Below, one piece after another: positions 11,885-22,340 of a DNA stretch of 64,000 nucleotides. Where the stretch lies: the NCBI GenBank assembly GCA_030685235.1, contig MU839161.1, positions 124,001-188,000 on the forward strand, in the 5' to 3' direction. The first letter of the stretch is position 1. Each line of letters begins with the position of its first letter. This stretch comes from Copromyces sp. CBS 386.78. Its lineage: Eukaryota; Ascomycota; Sordariomycetes; Sordariales; Sordariaceae. The position numbers and the translations under genes were made by a program. Under the pieces are notes generated by a model. It ran no database searches. It was given only the letters and a program-made list of their open reading frames with translations, and was not told the origin of the DNA.

Positions 11885-12808
11885 TCACTTCCTACCAACA
11901 GCAGCCTCCTTGACAGTCAGCTTGCCCGCAACAATATCCTTGACCACAGCGAGAATCTCGGTAAAGTCGTGGAACGTGGTGAAGGGCACGTTCTCCTTTT
12001 CGCAGTAGGTGATGAGATCTATGTGGAACGGTTAGCATACGGCCCTGGTAAACAGTAGTGGCCAGGCTTGAGAAGTGAAGTGAGAACTAGCGTACCCTTT
12101 CCGGCCTTCGCAAAGAGAAGATCGGTCTCCTTGGCAGCCGAGAGATCCGAGACGCCATCGCCGGCGTAGAAGAGGACCGGCCTTTGGTCGGCGGGCAGGT
12201 TGGCGTAGGGGCGGATCTCGAGGGACTTGTCGTGGCCGAATCCACTGTGTTTTCCATGTTAGCCTCTGTTTCTGGTATCATAACCGGGAAACGGGGATGC
12301 AAACAAACCTGTCATCATGGAAAGTAATCATCCAACCGCCCTCCTCAGTCAGACTCTTCTTGCCCTCCCGAACAACCACCTGGTTGCTAACAATCTGCAA
12401 GCTATGCGCCTCCTCTTCACCCAAAAAGTGAGCCAACAGCGCCCTGATCACGGGCTCCATGCCGCCCGACAAGATAACAATCGGCATGTTGTTTTCTTTA
12501 GCCCAGTGGAAGAACTCCTTGAAGCCGGCGTCCAGGGTGATGTTTTGCAGCAGCGTCTCGATGCACTTATCAAAGGGCGTCTTGATGCTGTCCAGCATTT
12601 CCTGGAAGCTGTCGCGGAAGTCGCGGCGGCCGAACAAAACGTCCTCGTTCCCCCGCTTGCGCAGCTCCGGGCCGAAGCCAAGGGTGTCGGTCATGAAGTC
12701 ATTGCTGTCTTGTTGGGTGATGGTGCCGTCGAAGTCGGTGAAGAAGATGAATTTGGGGTTGGTGGCCATGGCCGGCAAGGAAGGGGGGGACAGTTCGCTG
12801 GAGCCCAT
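11885..12808 (-). CDS. HAD-family phosphatase (phosphoserine phosphatase-like)
   Basis: Exons 12808-12309, 12244-12096 and 12018-11885 give 260 residues. Haloacid-dehalogenase motif I is FFTDFDGTIT (nucleophile D25, general acid D27). Motif II is IVILSGGMEP. Motif IV is YAGDGVSDLSAAKETD with the Mg-binding aspartates. The pattern matches fungal phosphoserine-phosphatase-like proteins of the yeast YNL010W type. The substrate cannot be told from the sequence: phosphoserine, a methylthiopentenyl phosphate or another small phosphate ester are all possible. All three exons join in phase (donor GTTTGT is unusual, GTACGC normal). The ATG at 12808 is the first in frame; a second Met at codon 14 lies closer to the conserved domain. 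Confidence 0.88.
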
Positions 12809-13583
12809 GTTGGCGGTGTTTGGATTCGAGATTGGGTGGTGGTCTGGGTGAGACAAAGAATGGGAAAAGGCAGGTGTAAGGAGGTGAGGTAAGGAAATGA
12901 AGTGATATCAAGTGAGTGAAGACCGGACGGAGGATGTCCCCGTACGTTGACGGGCGTGGGGGGACTTTCTGTTTGGGAGTTGGGACCGCTCCCGGTAAGG
13001 TACCGGGCCCGCGGCCCAACGGCACAGCAAGCGGCAGTGGACAGTCGGCACGGTACCTGAGACCCCGAAAGCCCTGAAACTTGGCGGCCGTGTCCCGATA
13101 TTAGTGGACCATTATGGCGGGTGCTACCCACTGTTGCGTGCTAAGGCGCCGATCCGCCGGTTGTTGAACAGCCGATCGGCATCCTTGATCGAAGACAAAA
13201 AAGATTACTATTGTAAGTGTACCTATAATTTCCCCTATGAGGAACGTTTGTGAAAGACAAACAAGGACACAATCAAACTATTAATGAAGAGTATAATCGC
13301 AATTCTTCCATGAGCTTGCAACACGGAGAGGACGCCTATGCGAAGATGTTGTGGAGGGCATCGAGATGGGAATTCACAAAGGACGACATATGCATGTACC
13401 GAGTTTACCCCACTTATTTTCTCCAAATTCCAAAAGTTCCAAAAGTCCATTCATTCCATGATTTCATCAACCATATGGTTTACCTTACGAATTTTTGCTT
13501 CGCCTTTCCCACCTCTGGAATTTTCCCCTTCCTAAGCAGACCACCACTTTTCAACACCCAAATCACACATAGCGACCGCAACC
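12809..13583. other. intergenic, divergent promoters
   Basis: 775 bases between the divergent HAD phosphatase and eIF1AD-like genes. The phosphatase side is GC-rich and the other side AT-rich. No gene is recognised. Confidence 0.5.
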
Positions 13584-14075
13584 ATGGGAAAGCCAAGACG
13601 CCACGCCCACGCCGCCGACCAGGAGTCTCTGACCCCTCCCGACCAACTTACCGATTCGCAATCCATTGCGCGCGTCATCAAGGCCGAGGGCAACAGCAAC
13701 TACATCTGCGAGCTGCCCAACAAGAAGACCATTCTCGTCGAACTCGAGTCGCGCTTCCGCAACACCATCTGGATCAAGCGCGGCGGTTATGTGCTTGTAG
13801 ACTTGGGTTCGATGGAGGAGCGCAGCAAGACTGGCAGCAAGGTTGTTGGGGAGATTATCAACATTGTGAGGGACGAGAAGGCTTGGAGGAAGGAGGCGTA
13901 TTGGTACGTTCGATCATTACTTGGAGGTGAATTGAAGGGAAAGCAGAAGGCTAACACATGGGAACACAGGCCCAAGCAGTTTGTCAGACAGACTTACGAC
14001 GAAAGCGAAGACGAAGAGGAATCGACCGTTGGAAAGCTTCCGCCTAGCGACTCGGAAGACGAAGAGTACGAGTGA
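13584..14075 (+). CDS. eIF1AD-like S1/OB-fold RNA-binding protein
   Basis: Exons 13584-13903 and 13970-14075 give 141 residues. The protein resembles eukaryotic eIF1A-domain proteins of the EIF1AD type, nuclear and cytoplasmic RNA-binding factors linked to ribosome assembly. The OB-fold core is visible: SIARVIKAEGNSNYICELPNK, ILVELESRFRNTIWIKRGGYV (the RNA-facing KRG loop) and GEIINIVRDEKAWRKEAYWP. An acidic tail rich in Glu, Asp and Ser ends the protein. The 66-nt intron has a GTACGT donor, a CTAAC branch site and a CAG acceptor. It is a multiple of three without stops, so the unspliced frame stays open. It lacks the length and basic start of eIF1A itself. Confidence 0.9.
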   Translation: MGKPRRHAHAADQESLTPPDQLTDSQSIARVIKAEGNSNYICELPNKKTILVELESRFRNTIWIKRGGYVLVDLGSMEERSKTGSKVVGEIINIVRDEKAWRKEAYWYVRSLLGGELKGKQKANTWEHRPKQFVRQTYDESEDEEESTVGKLPPSDSEDEEYE

Positions 14076-14165
14076 AGACAAACGGAGAACAAGAGATTAC
14101 CAGAGATACCCAAAAATCACATTTATACTTCAGCCACGAAAGATCACAGAGAGCAAGCAAATACA

Positions 14166-15632
14166 TCACCGCAACGCCGCCTCCTCCTTCTTCGCAGATG
14201 ACGACTTCGTCCCAGGCTCCCACTCCTCCCGTGCGCCGAACCACACTCCCGCGACCGTGACACCCGACACTCCCACCACCACCGCCGAGCTCGCCGGCGT
14301 GCTAGGAAACACATTCCACGCCCATTCCTGCACCGCCCAAAGCAGGTACACCAAAACAGGGTGCAGCCCCGCGCGCCAGAGGAGGAACGGAGTCGACCAA
14401 GCGACGTAGGCATAGAACTGATAGTGGAGGGACCGCGCAAAGAGGATGCCCACAGCATTAGCAGAAAGGATCGTGGTCAGGATGTACCTCGGTGTCACGT
14501 CCCTCGCCGCAGCGCGGTGTTCGGGGCCGGTTAGCGGCGGCTTGCCCGCGAAGACGAGAGGAGAGATTAGCTGAATAAGAGACTTGCGCGCCGGTTTAAT
14601 CCAACGGGTTGTGACGAAGATTCCCAAAACTCCAACGTGCAGAGCGAGCAATGTGAGCGCGAACCCCTTGCTGAGAAAGGCTTTCTCGCCAACGAAGCGC
14701 CAGTTGACGGTCCACTTGAAGAAGAATTGGCGAGAAAGCTCGAAGGCGCGCGAGAGGTATTCGCTTGGGTAGTGCGCCAGGAAGGGGACGCCGATGAGGA
14801 CCTGGACTAGAATCATTGTTGCCACGAGTAGTAGGGTGGTGACGAAACTGCCACTTCCCAAAAAGAGCACGATGCCGACGGCTGGTAAGGAGAGTAATAG
14901 TGTCATTTTGACGCCGAGACCGAGGGTGTAGAGCAATGCGCCGGCTTGCCAGTTGCGCCGCTGGAGGAAGAAGATGGCGAGCCAGAGGAACAGGACGGCG
15001 AAGCAGTCGTTGAAGCAGCGCAGGACGAAGATGCTGTGTAGTCGTTTGGACAGGATCAGGAGCGGAAAGAGGTATGGTGGGGCCTGTTTTTTTTTGAGAT
15101 TTACTCTGTCAGCTTTTTGTCGCCCCTCATCCAGCCTTGTCTTGTCGAAGTTTACCTTGGCCTGCCAGTAACATCCCATCACAACCGCCAGCGTCACCAT
15201 GTAAAGACCTGCGAACAGCTGTTGCGCCAGCAAGATATTTGTTCCTTCATCCGTCAAGTGATATAGCCCCGTGTAAATGTAGACGTGCGCAGCCGGGTAG
15301 ACGAGCGGGCCGGTGCCGCCCCGGATCTTGGTGTAGTCGCGCTCGCCCGAGAGGATCTGGGATACTTGCTCCATGTAGGCCGTCCAGTCGATTTCGGTAT
15401 CTGTAGTTGGGGAGTGAGCATATCGAGTACCACATTCAGTTTGGGGCGCCGGTAACGTACAAGGCACTTTCCAGATGATCAGCCCGCAAAGGAGCGCATC
15501 AGCCAGGAAGAGAGCTGGCGGGATGAGCTTCGAGAGAGCATGACGACCGTTGGCGACGTCGAACGCTAGTTGGATAGCTTGTTGATGGAAGGGCGTCGGT
15601 TTTGGGTCTGATGTTCTTGATGGATCGGCCAT
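14166..15632 (-). CDS. alg-3: ALG3, Dol-P-Man:Man5GlcNAc2-PP-Dol alpha-1,3-mannosyltransferase
   Basis: Exons 15632-15461, 15400-15156 and 15083-14166 give 444 residues. ALG3 adds the first lumenal mannose from dolichol-phosphate mannose to the lipid-linked oligosaccharide in the ER, the committed step to full-size N-glycan precursors. Visible are the lumenal loop after the first helix with ending VPYTEIDWTAYMEQV (GT-C catalytic Asp region), the strongly conserved GTGPLVYPAAHVYIY, and about ten hydrophobic helices. LHYQFYAYVAWSTPFLLW lies near the end. The match to the Neurospora orthologue, as I remember it, is close along the whole length and confirms both introns (60 and 72 nt). Both introns are multiples of three without stops. 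The gene converges on the eIF1AD-like gene with only 90 bp between stop codons. Confidence 0.96.
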   Translation of the reverse strand: MADPSRTSDPKPTPFHQQAIQLAFDVANGRHALSKLIPPALFLADALLCGLIIWKVPCTLPAPQTECGTRYAHSPTTDTEIDWTAYMEQVSQILSGERDYTKIRGGTGPLVYPAAHVYIYTGLYHLTDEGTNILLAQQLFAGLYMVTLAVVMGCYWQAKVNFDKTRLDEGRQKADRVNLKKKQAPPYLFPLLILSKRLHSIFVLRCFNDCFAVLFLWLAIFFLQRRNWQAGALLYTLGLGVKMTLLLSLPAVGIVLFLGSGSFVTTLLLVATMILVQVLIGVPFLAHYPSEYLSRAFELSRQFFFKWTVNWRFVGEKAFLSKGFALTLLALHVGVLGIFVTTRWIKPARKSLIQLISPLVFAGKPPLTGPEHRAAARDVTPRYILTTILSANAVGILFARSLHYQFYAYVAWSTPFLLWRAGLHPVLVYLLWAVQEWAWNVFPSTPASSAVVVGVSGVTVAGVWFGAREEWEPGTKSSSAKKEEAALR

Positions 15633-16286
15633 CTTGTCGAGGCTTCGGGGTGCCCGGTGAAGATGCACCTTTGAAGGGTGGAAAAGGAACAGCTTGTCGG
15701 GTACCGGAAGAGGACGCGTTGCGATCGGGCCCTCGATGGATGACTTTCATCCAATTTCATGTGCTAACAATCGTCATTTTAGACAGGGGCAGCAGTGCAC
15801 TGATTATGGAGTTACAGGGGGTGTCCATGATGGGGTCGTTTAAATACTGAAGGTATCCTAGTGATCGTAATAATCGGAACTTCCGTCGTCTGCTTATATA
15901 GTCTAGTCCTTCAAAACACATCTAGTAGATAGTACACTTGATCATATCGAACCAATTGAAACGGCCTCACCATTGAGATATAAACCATCATTCTCATGAT
16001 CGTGCCGTGAGGTATATTCACCTGATATGACTGGTTCTGGAGTATTTTGACAGTCTGTCCAACCCTTTCAATATTACAAAGGGCCCGATCTGAAGCAAGC
16101 AACCGGTGCCTGACTCTTTAGGAAGGTAAAAAGGACATTGAATTCAATACCCATAAACCGATATCGTAACATACACTCTGTCTATTAGAAAAAAGGCGAA
16201 AGAGGCCCTATCCCAAGATAGCAAATCCAACTTTCGGAAACTAATCTCCAAGAAAACAAAGAGAACGACCTACCTTCTCTAGTATA
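15633..16286. other. intergenic, no gene recognised
   Basis: ALG3 promoter and AT-rich 3' flank of the next minus-strand gene. Nothing else is seen. Confidence 0.5.
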
Positions 16287-18855
16287 TTAGTATTCCTCGT
16301 CATCCATCATATTATCATCTTCGCCATTGTCATGCCCATCGCCAGCGTCAGATCCATTCCCGGAGTTATCCTCATCATAACCCCTTTTCATGCTTTGAGA
16401 TCCTTCGTCCTCTGACAGTCGCATGTGTGCTGTTCCCTGGACGATGGTATATTCGTCATCCCCTCTATTTTGATGATTTTCTGCACCGCGGTCTTCACCA
16501 TCCTCATCATTGCCCTCACCCTCAACATCTCCATCATCATCGCCGTTCCTGTCCTGGGCTTCGTTAGCATCGGCCTTGGCTTCTTCAGCTTCATCATTCG
16601 CCCTGTTTCTGTGACCCACACTCCTGTCAACACTCCCGATGTGGGCTTCATGATCACCCCGCTTATCCTGACCATCCCCATGATCTACCCCGTTTCCAGT
16701 ATTCCCAGCGTGTGTGTCATCATTGCTGCCTGCGCTTCTCACATCTACTCCTTCGTCCAGGAAGAAGTCGGTACTCGTATACTCGTCTAACTGTTTCGAT
16801 GCTGCCTTCTGCATTTCAACGACCTCTCTTCTCAAGCCGGCGTAGTTGGTTCTCTTTAATACATCCCGGACAGGTGCTTCATCTCCGGCATGGGCAGCTT
16901 TGTGAATACCGAGCAATACCAGTGAGAGCCAATCTCCAAGAACCCGCACACACTCGGTACGGTTCGCGAGCAGGGCATACTGTAGCGCGTTGACGCCACG
17001 CTTGGTGACGTGCAGGGGATTGGCGCCGCGCTTCAACAAGACCATGACCAGCTCAGAGTCCCCGGCCCATGCGGCCATGGTCAGCGGTGTGTCGCCATCG
17101 TTGTCCGTATAGTTGATGTTAGCGCCGGCATCAAGTAATTGTATGGCCGAGCTAGCGGGCAGGAAGCTGGAGGCAAATACCAGCGGTGACTCGTTAGATT
17201 CACCACCCGTGACATTGACATCGGCTTCTTTGCAAATGAGCATCGTAAGGATATCAGGGAATCCAAACCGAGCAGCCGCAACGATAGGATATCCAAGTTG
17301 ACCACCCCCCGTGTTCGGATTTGCCCCGTGGTCGAGAAGAAGCTTAACAACATCGTCATATCCACCTTCGCAAGCTGCTTGAATGGTAGTGCATGGCGGA
17401 AACTGTGGTTTATCAATCACACGGTTGGCGTCGGCATCTGCTAGAAGCAACCGATGGACCACTTCTATGTGACCCCGGCCAGCGGCAATCTGAAGAGCCC
17501 AACCTGCAGGTGCGTCCACTTCAGCTTCGCGATCTAGAAGCATGTTGACGAGGTCAACAGTTCCAATGTGGCGGCTGCTGTCAAGGCATTTCCGTACCTA
17601 ACCATGTTAGTTATTCATGCGTCTTTTGGTGTTCATTTCGGGAGCACTTACTCGTCCCCAATGGCATTGGCATCTGCTTCGAACTTTTTGAGCAACAGCT
17701 TTACCGTGTTCTCTTTCTCTTTGTCTGTCGCAATGTACAAGGCCTTGTTTATAGCTTCCTTGGACAGTCTAACCCCGACGTTGTCCCAAATGGCTTCGAG
17801 AACGTCCAGATTTTCGTCCACGTCTTCAACAATCCCGACGACAGCTTCGTCAAAGTTGGCCCGTCACGGCTTTTCTCACTCTCCGCAAGAAATTTGACGC
17901 ACTTCCACTCCTCTGATCCAACCGCTTCGTCGCTCTGGTGTCAGGATGATACCGTGGGTGATCAGATGTTGCCCAATCGGCAGTGCGCCAACGGGTCCAC
18001 CAGAGTTCGACGGGTCAGCAGTGACGGGATTTGGAGTATCCTGCTGAGTAGGTTGAGGCGCATCCTGTTGATTTGCTTCGTTCTCATACTTCATAGGCGG
18101 CAAACTTTCGCCGAGATAAATGTAACACCGTGAGGCCAAAACACCATGTTGCCAATGCCTCTCGTCATCCCCAACCTGAAGCAATGCCCCACGATTCTTG
18201 AACAAGTGTTCTTTGACTCGATTCTCAAGCACAAAAACAACCTTTCCATCTTCGATGTTGAGCAGAAGATTGCACTTACCAAGGGATTTCCGAACGTCGT
18301 TGATGCTAAAGCCTGTAAGAACGGCTAGTTCCTCTGGGGTAACGGGCTCTTTGACCAGAATGAGAACCCGTAGCATCTCCTTCACCTCGTCCATGTCATC
18401 GCCATCGGTGTTCAGAATTTTTGACCAAATTGAGTCAAACAGTTGACCCAAGTTCTTGGGGATCTTCTCCAGCTCCCGTCTGATTCTGGTGTACTTGGTA
18501 TCTGGCGGGATCTGAGCCAAGCGTAGACAGGTGATGTCAATCCAAACAGTGTCCCCGGCGCGCGCACGTGGATATTGCATACCGGACTTGACCTCTCATT
18601 TTGCAGACCTTCCAAAAGAGCATAGGCAAGGTGTTGGATCTCGGGCTTGACCCTGAGTCTCCCCTTCCAGGCAGACTCGCTGAGGTAGAGGAGAACCCGG
18701 GCACTGATCCTTCCATTTTCGGTATTCTTGTGCTGGAAATCCCTCTTCAGCCCGTCGTCTGCTGTGAGCCAGTTGAACCATCCATGATCTGGAGCCCAGC
18801 AGTACTTGGGATATGCGCCAAGCCCGGGAACAGCTCGGATGCTGAATATAAACAT
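16287..18855 (-). CDS. STAND-like winged-helix/ankyrin protein, 5' half uncertain
   Basis: The 3' part (17577-16287) is solid: about five ankyrin-like repeats (GWALQIAAGRGHIEVVHRLL, TTIQAACEGGYDDVVKLLL, YPIVAAARFGFPDILTMLI, TPLTMAAWAGDSELVMVLL and others), then a 150-residue Asp/Glu/Gly/Asn-rich tail. Upstream, around 18511-17953, lies a segment typical of the end of fungal NACHT NTPases and their winged helix (FDSIWSKIL, MLRVLILVKEPVTPEELAVL). No P-loop is visible. A continuous 771-residue model is possible with exons 18855-18583, 18511-17953, 17844-17652 and 17577-16287, but intron 17845-17952 has weak signals. A different frame over 17,880-17,931 (EEWKCVKFLAESEK) also looks coding. A decayed gene with frameshifts is the alternative. 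Confidence 0.5.
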
Positions 18856-19250
18856 TAGTGATGGCCACAAGAGGGAACCTGTCAAGGCTGGATTTCAGGT
18901 ATTCCGTGTTTTTGCGATATGGCCACGACAGAAGGGTTGCACGGATGGTGCAGAGAGACGGCCATGTACCTTTGTCAAAAGATTGACGAGAAAATTGGAG
19001 TTTCTTGAGAGAAGAAGGCGAGTCCAAAGATCTTGGCCCCGAAATCCACGAAATGCTGGTTCAGATGTTCGCTCGTGAGGAAAGAGCGTTTGCCATGTTC
19101 TCGACGCGACAAAATGCCAGCGGGTGAAGACTGACCTGGTACAGCCGAGGTACCTTGTACATTGTTGCAGCACTGAACGCAACTGTGGCCTCGCATCTGC
19201 AAAACAGATGGCATTACGATATGATCGGATCCAGAACTTGAAAATATCAA
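18856..19250 (-). pseudogene. possible decayed 5' part of the ankyrin gene
   Basis: On the minus strand, the frame ending near 18,830 reads YRKNTEYLKSSLDRFPLVAI, which looks like coding sequence and continues conceptually into the next gene after a one-base frame change near 18,835-18,845. No single start codon and splice pattern joins it cleanly. It may be a lost N-terminus of the ankyrin/STAND gene or just an unresolved exon. Confidence 0.35.
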
Positions 19251-19637
19251 TGAGCAGCGTGAACTTCGATATCGTAGGATTTGATGGAGGTTAAAGTGGT
19301 TTGTAGTGCAGTAGGAAGGAACGAGGTAATCCGTTCAGGGGTACCGAAAGCAGAGGGTATGCCGGCCCGCAAACAGCTGCAGAGAGACTGATAAGATACT
19401 GCTTCAGCTGGCAGTGTGGAAATTTACCCGCAGCCGAAAGTGCAAATAGCGGTGATGCATCCTGTCACATACGAACTCGAGCGCGTTGGTCATTCCCTCG
19501 TGTACACCGTAGACGCGCGCACACACGCTTTGTCACCACCAAAAGCCTTCACGTTAAGGGCCCCAAGAGCACTGTCTAAACACGCACTTTGTTGCGATTA
19601 TCGAATAGTCCATCATAGGTATTTACAATCATACGCA

Positions 19638-20747
19638 ATGCCTCGAGGACAGCCCAAGACGGCGGCCATGGGCCAGCACCAGCATCAGCTACAAATGACT
19701 CCTCAGCCGGCCCAGCCTCAAATGCAACAGCAAATGCAACAACAACAGCAACAATTGCACCAATATCAAAACTTCCAACAACCGCCCCAAGCACAGAGTA
19801 ATAATTCAGCTATCCAACAACACCAGCAGACTCAATACACTCAGCAACAACTCCAACCCGTCCAAACCCAAAATGCTACTGGCACTCAGCAAGGCCAACA
19901 GCAGCAACCACAGTCCCAGCAACAACAGCATGGCCAGCCAGGTCAGCAACAAGTACAGCAGGGCCAACCGGGCCCCTCCGGCCAACAACAGCAGGGACAG
20001 CCGGCCCGACCCAACTTCCAGATGGCCCTCTTGCCCCCTCCCCAAGACCGGTTGTATCCCACCTTTGAAGCGCTCCAGGCGGACCTCAAGGCTTTTACGC
20101 GGTCACAGGGCTACGCCTGCGTGATCGTGTCCTCACTCAACCGAGATCCCGACGGGCACTACCGGCGGTACAACCTCTGCTGTTCCAAGGGCGGCAAGAC
20201 GTACACCTCTCACAGCCGGGGGATACGGCAATCTCGCTCGACCAAGACGGGGTGTCCCATGAAGATGAAAGCCGTGCAAGAAAAAGCGTGGCCGTACGAC
20301 GACAAGTGGCGTGTCATCGTTCAGTGCGCCGAGCACAACCACGAGCCCTTCACAGGCGAGCAACCCGGGGTAAACGTGCCCGCCCAGTTCCGCAAGATCG
20401 AGCAGGACGGCGCCCGCTGGCTCAAGATCATGCACCAGGACGCCCAGTGCACCCTCCGCCAGCTGACGATTGGCATCCGCATCTCGTTCGGGGACAAGTA
20501 TCAGTATGTCAAGAAGAGCGACGTGCGCAACATGCTGGCCAAGATCAAGAGGGAGGACGAGAGGAAGGCCGCCGCCGCCGCCGCTTCTCAGGGGCTCCCG
20601 ACCAACTTGCCGTATACGCTCATCCCGCCTTCACACCAGCCGCCGCCGCTTCAGCCGACGAACGTGGAGATGATACCGCCGTTGCCGTCGGACTTGCAGG
20701 TGCCGGATCCGGACTTGGAGTCGGATGATGATGATGCGGAGCCTTAG
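19638..20747 (+). CDS. poly-Q FAR1/WRKY-GCM1-type zinc-finger DNA-binding protein
   Basis: A single exon of 369 residues. Residues about 12-125 are a Gln-rich low-complexity region with many CAA/CAG runs. Residues about 139-240 match the FAR1-type DNA-binding domain, which descends from MULE transposases. Its zinc ligands would be C182, C206 and H233/H235 (C-x23-C-x26-HNH), within YNLCCSKGGKTYTSH, KTGCPMKMKAV and VQCAEHNHEP. An Ala-rich and acidic C-terminus follows. No DDE catalytic region is present, so it is a probable transcription factor in the nucleus rather than a transposase. The frame is open up to 19416 with another ATG at 19455; the start at 19638 (MPRGQPK) was chosen because the sequence before it is not protein-like. 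Confidence 0.8.
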   Translation: MPRGQPKTAAMGQHQHQLQMTPQPAQPQMQQQMQQQQQQLHQYQNFQQPPQAQSNNSAIQQHQQTQYTQQQLQPVQTQNATGTQQGQQQQPQSQQQQHGQPGQQQVQQGQPGPSGQQQQGQPARPNFQMALLPPPQDRLYPTFEALQADLKAFTRSQGYACVIVSSLNRDPDGHYRRYNLCCSKGGKTYTSHSRGIRQSRSTKTGCPMKMKAVQEKAWPYDDKWRVIVQCAEHNHEPFTGEQPGVNVPAQFRKIEQDGARWLKIMHQDAQCTLRQLTIGIRISFGDKYQYVKKSDVRNMLAKIKREDERKAAAAAASQGLPTNLPYTLIPPSHQPPPLQPTNVEMIPPLPSDLQVPDPDLESDDDDAEP

Positions 20748-21395
20748 GATGGCTATGCACCGATTCCCGATTCGGAGTACTGGATGCGGGGGCTAGACTC
20801 ACGTTGCGGAAGTCAAAGTAGAGCCGCAGAAGTTCGGAGTTTGGGGGAGATTCGCGGTGTTCGTGGTGTGTCGATTGAGGTTGAGCAGAAGCATGAACTG
20901 CAACCTTTAATGTTGGCTGCTGAGGTGTGGTCAGTCATGAATAATGGTACATTGCACATGTTTATGCACGCTTTTCATTTACCTGTTTTACGTACATTGA
21001 CCTTGCGTAAAGGACAAGTAGTACCATTCTATGGCCAGGTTTCATCCATCTTGTTCAGTGCCAATTATCATGAAGATGAGGTCCTTCAGTTGAGGTGGGT
21101 AATACAGCCTCAAAGGCTATCTATCGCAGTGGGAGATTAGTCCTTGTTCAGCGTCAAATAAAGGGGGCAAGAGAAGAAACGCAACGATCTCGAAATGCAG
21201 ACGCGAGCACTCTGTTTTGAACATTGGTGATAGCACGATGGCTTTACATCTCCCAAGTTGATAACGTGTAACTAACGGTAGAAGCTCCTCCAGATTGCAA
21301 CTCAAACCGCCTCCCGGTTGCCGTTCCTAACCCCTTTTAACTACTTTTTATATCACACCAAACATGTCTTCAATAATGCCGCAGACTTTCACTCT
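20748..21395. other. intergenic, convergent 3' flanks
   Basis: 648 bases between the zinc-finger gene and pdx-1, both reading inward. No gene is recognised. Confidence 0.5.
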
Positions 21396-22340
21396 CTACC
21401 AGCCCCTTCCAGCCATTCTCTCCTCGGGCTTCATTCCCGCGTTGCTAATACCCCTCATAGCCTCTCCATGCTCAATGCACGCCTCCACCAACTCACCATA
21501 ATCATTCCAGTGAGCCACAGCCTTAACAATCGCCCTCGCCCTCTGCGCCGCGTGCTCGGGCGTCTTGGCATCCTTAAAGATACCACTACCCACAAACACA
21601 CCGTCGCACCCAAGCTCCATCATGAGCGCCGCATCGGCCGGGGTCGCCACACCTCCCGCGGCAAAGTTGACCACGGGCAACCTGCCGAGCTCCGCCGTCT
21701 TCTTGAGCAGCTCAACATCGCACCCAATCTCCCTCGCCAGCTTGGACACCGCCAACTCGCCACCACTCGCCAGCGCGGCCTTGGCCTGCGCAATCTCGGC
21801 ATTCACCGTCCGGATATGCTTAACCGCCTCAACGACATCACCGGTGCCGGCCTCGCCCTTGGTCCTAATCATGGCCGCGCCCTCCTTGATTCTTCTGAGC
21901 GCCTCGCCGAGGTTCCTGCACCCGCACACAAACGGGATCTTGAACTCGTCCTTCTGCACATGGAACTGGTCATCAGCGGGCGTCAAGACTTCGGATTCGT
22001 CAACGTAGTCGACGCCCAGCTGCTCCAGGATGCGGCACTCGACCACGTGGCCGATGCGCGCCTTGGCCATGACGGGGATGGTCACGGCCGCTTGGATCTC
22101 CTTGATCATGGACGGGTTGGACATGCGCGCTACGCCGCCGGCAGCGCGGATGTCGGAGGGGATGCGCTCGAGGGCCATGACGGCGCAGGCGCCGGCTTCT
22201 TCGGCGATGCGAGCCTCGGCCGGGGTGGTCACGTCCATGATCACGCCGCCCTTGAGCATTTGGGCGAGACCGGCTTTGACAGTGAAGTCGTCGGTGGTGG
22301 ACTGGCCGTTGGGGCCGTTTGAAGTGGATGTGGAGGCCAT
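21396..22340 (-). CDS. pdx-1: pyridoxal 5'-phosphate synthase subunit Pdx1/SNZ
   Basis: A single exon of 314 residues. Pdx1 condenses ribose 5-phosphate, glyceraldehyde 3-phosphate and ammonia into pyridoxal 5'-phosphate in the cytosol, using ammonia delivered by Pdx2. It is a (beta/alpha)8 barrel that forms dodecamers. Visible are [20 protein letters not shown] (start of the barrel with the first catalytic Asp), [14 protein letters not shown] (Lys), [19 protein letters not shown], and [20 protein letters not shown] with [13 protein letters not shown] at the phosphate-binding end. Length and motifs are complete. The ATG at 22340 (MASTSTS) was taken over an in-frame run further upstream that crosses a poly-T tract. 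The neighbour pdx-2 is divergent and supplies the partner subunit. Confidence 0.97.
   Translation of the reverse strand: MASTSTSNGPNGQSTTDDFTVKAGLAQMLKGGVIMDVTTPAEARIAEEAGACAVMALERIPSDIRAAGGVARMSNPSMIKEIQAAVTIPVMAKARIGHVVECRILEQLGVDYVDESEVLTPADDQFHVQKDEFKIPFVCGCRNLGEALRRIKEGAAMIRTKGEAGTGDVVEAVKHIRTVNAEIAQAKAALASGGELAVSKLAREIGCDVELLKKTAELGRLPVVNFAAGGVATPADAALMMELGCDGVFVGSGIFKDAKTPEHAAQRARAIVKAVAHWNDYGELVEACIEHGEAMRGISNAGMKPEERMAGRGW

Noticed and set aside
13904..13969. Reading the eIF1AD-like gene as one unspliced 163-codon frame
   Set aside because: The segment has a GTACGT donor, CTAAC branch site and CAG acceptor, and the inserted residues interrupt the conserved end of the OB fold.
17571..17600. 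Frameshift after the second ankyrin-gene intron
   Set aside because: Using the CAG acceptor at 17578-17580 instead of the TAG at 17598-17600 restores the ankyrin frame without a frameshift.
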